Assembly: GCF_020911865.1 (NCBI RefSeq)
Contig: NZ_CP087131.1
Location: 2,976,001 to 3,040,000, forward strand
DNA length: 64,000 nucleotides
Reading direction: 5' to 3'
DNA from: Chryseobacterium sp. C-71
GTDB taxonomy: Bacteria > Bacteroidota > Bacteroidia > Flavobacteriales > Weeksellaceae
How positions within the stretch are numbered: position 1 is the first letter of the stretch; every line of letters starts with the position of its first letter. The notes under the pieces are model-generated. The model ran no database searches. It worked only from the letters and a program-made list of their open reading frames with translations, and had not been told where the DNA came from. Shown one piece after another: positions 61,122-64,000 of this stretch. The position numbers and the translations under genes were made by a program.

Positions 61122-63419
61122 TTATTTTTTAGGTTTAGAACTCATATAAAAACTCAATTTCCCACCCTTCACAATATCAGAATGTTTCAAAATAAAGTTT
61201 TTAATTTCTTTTCCATTCAAAACAATTTTCTGAACATACATGTTTTTCGAACTTTGATTAATGGCTTCAATTTCAAATGTTTTCCCATTTTCTAAATTCA
61301 AAACAGCATGATCAATTGCCGGGCTTCCAATCGCATAATCTTCCGAACCTGGAGCAACCGGATAAAAACCAAGAGAACTTAAAATATACCACGCACTCAT
61401 TTGCCCTGCATCGTCGTTTCCGCCCAATCCGTCGGGAGTTGCTTTGTATTGCATTTCTAAAATCCATCTGATTTGTGCCTGCGTTTTCCAAGGTTGTCCT
61501 GCCCAATTGTAGAAATAGGCAACATGATGCGCTGGCTCGTTTCCATGAACGTATCCGCCGATAATTCCTTCTCTTGTTATGTCTTCTGTATCTGCAAAAA
61601 ACTCGTCTGGTAAATGCATCGTGAACAATTCATCCAATTTTGAAGCGAATTTTTTCTTCCCACCCATTAATTGCATGAGTTCGTCAGGATTTTGAGGAAC
61701 AAAGAAACTGTAATTCCATGAATTTCCTTCGATAAAGCCTTGACCGTGAGTGCTTAACTCATTAAAATCTTTTTTAAAACTTCCGTCAGCTAAACGAGGG
61801 CGCATAAATCCGATGGCTTTATCAAAATTATTTTTCCAGTTTTCAGAACGTTTGATGAATTGATTGTAAATTTCTGTTTCGCCTAAATGTTTTGCCAATT
61901 GCGCAATTGCCCAATCATCATAAGCATATTCCAATGTATTGGAAACCGAAGTTCCGCTTTTCTCTGCAGGAATATAGCCTTTGTCAATATAAAAACCAAT
62001 GCCTTCGTAATCTCTTTTGTTTGCAGTTTCTACACAGGCCATCAATGCTGCTTTTGAATCTCCGTCATAATTTCCTTTAATAATGGCATCGGCAACAACG
62101 CTTACACTGTGATAACCGCTCATGCACCAATTATCGTTGGCATAATGCGACCAAATCGGCAACATTTTCATCGAAAACTGATTGTAATGTGCCATCATCG
62201 ATTTCACCATATCATTATTTCTTTTGGGCTGAATAATGTTGAAAAATGGGTGAAGTGCACGATACGTATCCCAAATTGAAAATGTTGTGTAATTGGTAAA
62301 ACCTTCTGCTTTGTGAATGTTTTGATCTAAACCTTTATATTCTCCATTGACATCAGTGTACGTTGTAGGACTGATAAAAGTATGATACATCGCCGTGTAA
62401 AAGTTAGTTTTTTCTGTTTCAGAACCTTTGATGACGATTTTATTTAATTCTTTATTCCAAATTTCCTGCGTTTGTGCTTTGACTTGGTCAAAAGATAAAT
62501 TACCTGTCTCTTTTTCTAAGTTTTCTAAAGCATTCGTTTGGCTCACGGGTGAAATGGCAAGCTTAACTTCGATTGCTTCATTTTCATTCGTATCAAAATC
62601 AAAATACATTTTCAGATTTTTTCCTGCGATTTCAGGGAAGTTTTTAGTCTGGTCAAATTTTCTCCAGAAACCATTATAAATCTGCTTTCCATCATAGTTT
62701 TTCTGACCGTAAGATTTAAAAGGCTTTGAAAATTTCATCGCAAAATAAACCGTTCTTGTTCTTGCCCAACCGTTCGTTTGTCGGTAACCAGTAATTGTAT
62801 TTCCGTTTTCTACACGAACATAAGTCCAGACATTTTTGCCGTCATAATTATAAATTCCAGACATTAAATCTAAAATAATATGTGCCTGATCAGATTTTGG
62901 AAAAGTGTAACGATGAACACCAACTCTTGTTGTTGATGTTAACTCCGCTATAATATTGTGGTCATCCAATTTTACTTTGTAATATCCGGCTTCTGCTTTC
63001 TCGTTTTGATGTGAAAATCTGCTTCTGTACCCGTTTTCAGGATGGGTAGATGTTCCTGGATTCAATTGCAATTTCCCAACAGTTGGCATCACCAGAAAAT
63101 CTCCTAAATCAGAATGTCCGGTTCCACTGAAATGAGTTGAACTGAAACCTACGATTGTTTTGTCTTCATATCTGTAACCAGCACAGTATTTATAGACTTC
63201 ACCATTGTATTTTCCATTGAGTTCGTAGGAAATGGTATCGGTTTCCGGGCTTAACTGAACCGCTCCGAAAGGGGCGGTTGCTCCGGGATAAGTGTGCCCC
63301 ATTTTCTCGGTTCCAATTAATGGATTGACATATTGAACTAGTTTCTCGAATTGTTGAGCTTTTAGATTTAAACTGAAAAAAAGAAAAAAGATAAGAAGTA
63401 AAACTGCAGAATTTTTCAT
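61122..63419 (-). CDS. GH92 family alpha-mannosidase
   Basis: A 765-residue exported glycoside hydrolase of family 92, calcium-dependent exo-alpha-mannosidases. The ATG at 63419 gives a signal peptide (KNSAVLLLIFFLFFSLNLKAQ). N-terminal domain: VQYVNPLIGTEKMGHTYPGATAPFGAVQLSP, FSSTHFSGTGHSDLGDFLVMPTVG. Catalytic domain: FSIWDTYRALHPFFNIIQP, YEGIGFYIDKGYIP, GYVHGNEPAHHVAYFYNWAGQPWKTQ and GGNDDAGQMSAWYILSSLGFYPVAPGS. Acts in the periplasm or at the surface on mannose-rich glycans. The gene sits beside an OmpR-type regulator but on the same strand with an 86-base gap. Confidence 0.93.
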   Translation of the reverse strand: MKNSAVLLLIFFLFFSLNLKAQQFEKLVQYVNPLIGTEKMGHTYPGATAPFGAVQLSPETDTISYELNGKYNGEVYKYCAGYRYEDKTIVGFSSTHFSGTGHSDLGDFLVMPTVGKLQLNPGTSTHPENGYRSRFSHQNEKAEAGYYKVKLDDHNIIAELTSTTRVGVHRYTFPKSDQAHIILDLMSGIYNYDGKNVWTYVRVENGNTITGYRQTNGWARTRTVYFAMKFSKPFKSYGQKNYDGKQIYNGFWRKFDQTKNFPEIAGKNLKMYFDFDTNENEAIEVKLAISPVSQTNALENLEKETGNLSFDQVKAQTQEIWNKELNKIVIKGSETEKTNFYTAMYHTFISPTTYTDVNGEYKGLDQNIHKAEGFTNYTTFSIWDTYRALHPFFNIIQPKRNNDMVKSMMAHYNQFSMKMLPIWSHYANDNWCMSGYHSVSVVADAIIKGNYDGDSKAALMACVETANKRDYEGIGFYIDKGYIPAEKSGTSVSNTLEYAYDDWAIAQLAKHLGETEIYNQFIKRSENWKNNFDKAIGFMRPRLADGSFKKDFNELSTHGQGFIEGNSWNYSFFVPQNPDELMQLMGGKKKFASKLDELFTMHLPDEFFADTEDITREGIIGGYVHGNEPAHHVAYFYNWAGQPWKTQAQIRWILEMQYKATPDGLGGNDDAGQMSAWYILSSLGFYPVAPGSEDYAIGSPAIDHAVLNLENGKTFEIEAINQSSKNMYVQKIVLNGKEIKNFILKHSDIVKGGKLSFYMSSKPKK

Positions 63420-63505
63420 GTGAGATGATTTGGAAAGCGTAAAATTAATTAAAATCAAAAGATAATTATTGTTGATTAAAAATTTAATACGACAAACATC
63501 ATCTT

Positions 63506-64000
63506 TTAGCTTTCAGAAAAACGAAAACCAATACCGTGAAGATTTTCTATGGTGATATTTTCTTCATCCGCAAAAACCTTGCGCAACCTTGAGATGAAAA
63601 CATCCAAACTTCGTCCCATAAAATAATCGTCATCTCCCCAAACGGCTTTCAAAATATCCTGTCTTTTTAAAACAGAATTTTTATTAGTGATAAAATACAA
63701 AAGCAGTTCAGATTCTCTTTGCGTAAGGGTTATGATGTTATTTTCTTCCTGTAAAGTATAATTTTTTGGGTCGAAATTATATTTTCCAACTTTATATTTT
63801 GCAGGAGTGATATTCGTCTTTTTTGTACGTTTTAAGAAAATTTCAATTTTTAAAATAAGCTCTTCAATGCTGAAAGGCTTTACCAAATAATCATCGGCGC
63901 CAATTTTTAAACCTTTGATGCGGTCTTCTTTTAAAGCCTTAGCAGAAATAAAAATAATGGGAATCTCTGAGTTGTGTGTTCTGATATGTTTTGCCAGCTC
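63506..64000 (-). CDS. OmpR-type response regulator (5' end outside the window)
   Basis: The last 165 residues of a two-component response regulator. The visible receiver part reads ELAKHIRTHNSEIPIIFISAKALKED, then RIKGLKIGADDYLVKPF, where Lys in LVKPF is the conserved switch lysine. The C-terminal OmpR winged helix follows: ITLTQRESELLLYFITNKNSVLKRQDILKAVWGDDDYF, SLDVFISRLRKVFADEENITIENLHGIGFRF. The phospho-acceptor Asp lies outside the window. A histidine kinase is expected beyond the edge. The gene continues past the window end, so an ATG near 63886 is internal, not the start. Confidence 0.9.
   Translation of the reverse strand, partial: ELAKHIRTHNSEIPIIFISAKALKEDRIKGLKIGADDYLVKPFSIEELILKIEIFLKRTKKTNITPAKYKVGKYNFDPKNYTLQEENNIITLTQRESELLLYFITNKNSVLKRQDILKAVWGDDDYFMGRSLDVFISRLRKVFADEENITIENLHGIGFRFSES

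Overview
The window looks like a chromosomal segment of a member of the Flavobacteriia (Bacteroidota), most like Chryseobacterium or a close relative in the Weeksellaceae. The reasons are a low-GC, A/T-rich sequence, TAnnTTTG-type -7 promoter boxes without clear Shine-Dalgarno sequences, C-terminal type IX secretion (T9SS) sorting tails, a bacillithiol synthase (bshA), a split metH, a MoxR/DUF58/DUF4129/DUF4350 cluster, DUF4254/DUF4292/DUF2851 proteins and an IS982-family element. Species identity is inference; no marker gene here is decisive. I found no rRNA, tRNA, CRISPR array or prophage.

Layout. 0.1-9.1 kb: an RDD membrane protein diverges from a SpoIIM / membrane protein / DUF4129 / DUF4350 / MoxR / DUF58 operon. 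That operon is interrupted by a REP-associated tyrosine transposase with inverted REP hairpins on both sides, and is followed by a phosphodiester-glycosidase-like lipoprotein and OsmC. 9.2-13.7 kb: a secreted T9SS protein and a GH63-type glycosidase on the minus strand. 13.9-24.3 kb: a methionine regulon led by a TAnnTTTGC promoter and a SAM-I riboswitch: metX, an ACT-homoserine dehydrogenase, metZ, a two-gene metH and metF. A KAP-type P-loop NTPase gene sits tightly between metH and metF. 24.3-28.8 kb: two minus-strand genes, folE, a nonsense-mutated DinB pseudogene and cysS, with a possible Cys-ending mini-ORF just upstream of cysS. 28.8-36.5 kb: three palindromes at exact 22-bp spacing, a T9SS protein, a CBM20-GH77 4-alpha-glucanotransferase, secreted small proteins, ferritin with a very strong terminator, and an intact IS982 element with a 6-bp target duplication.

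36.5-48.7 kb: an outer-membrane barrel protein, an AddA/RecB-like helicase-nuclease, three tandem paralogous carboxypeptidase-regulatory-like proteins, GNAT, PspC, DUF2851, bshA, a GH3/NagZ-like hydrolase and a lipoprotein. 48.8-55.7 kb: a long minus-strand run (flippase, sugar nucleotidyltransferase, DUF4292 lipoprotein, EnvC with a degenerate LytM site, TatA, DUF4254, lipoprotein, ribA) devoted mostly to the envelope. 55.8-64 kb: pyrC-like dihydroorotase, a divergent azoR/hxlR pair around a perfect inverted repeat, an AraC regulator, an aldo/keto reductase, a GH92 mannosidase and a truncated OmpR-type response regulator. This last stretch is rich in dispersed palindromic repeats.

Most of the window is ordinary core genome. 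The best leads are the KAP NTPase embedded in the methionine operon, the REP/transposase unit in the MoxR operon, the poly-Cys mini-ORF before cysS, the 22-bp phased palindromes, and the family-like intergenic hairpin elements.
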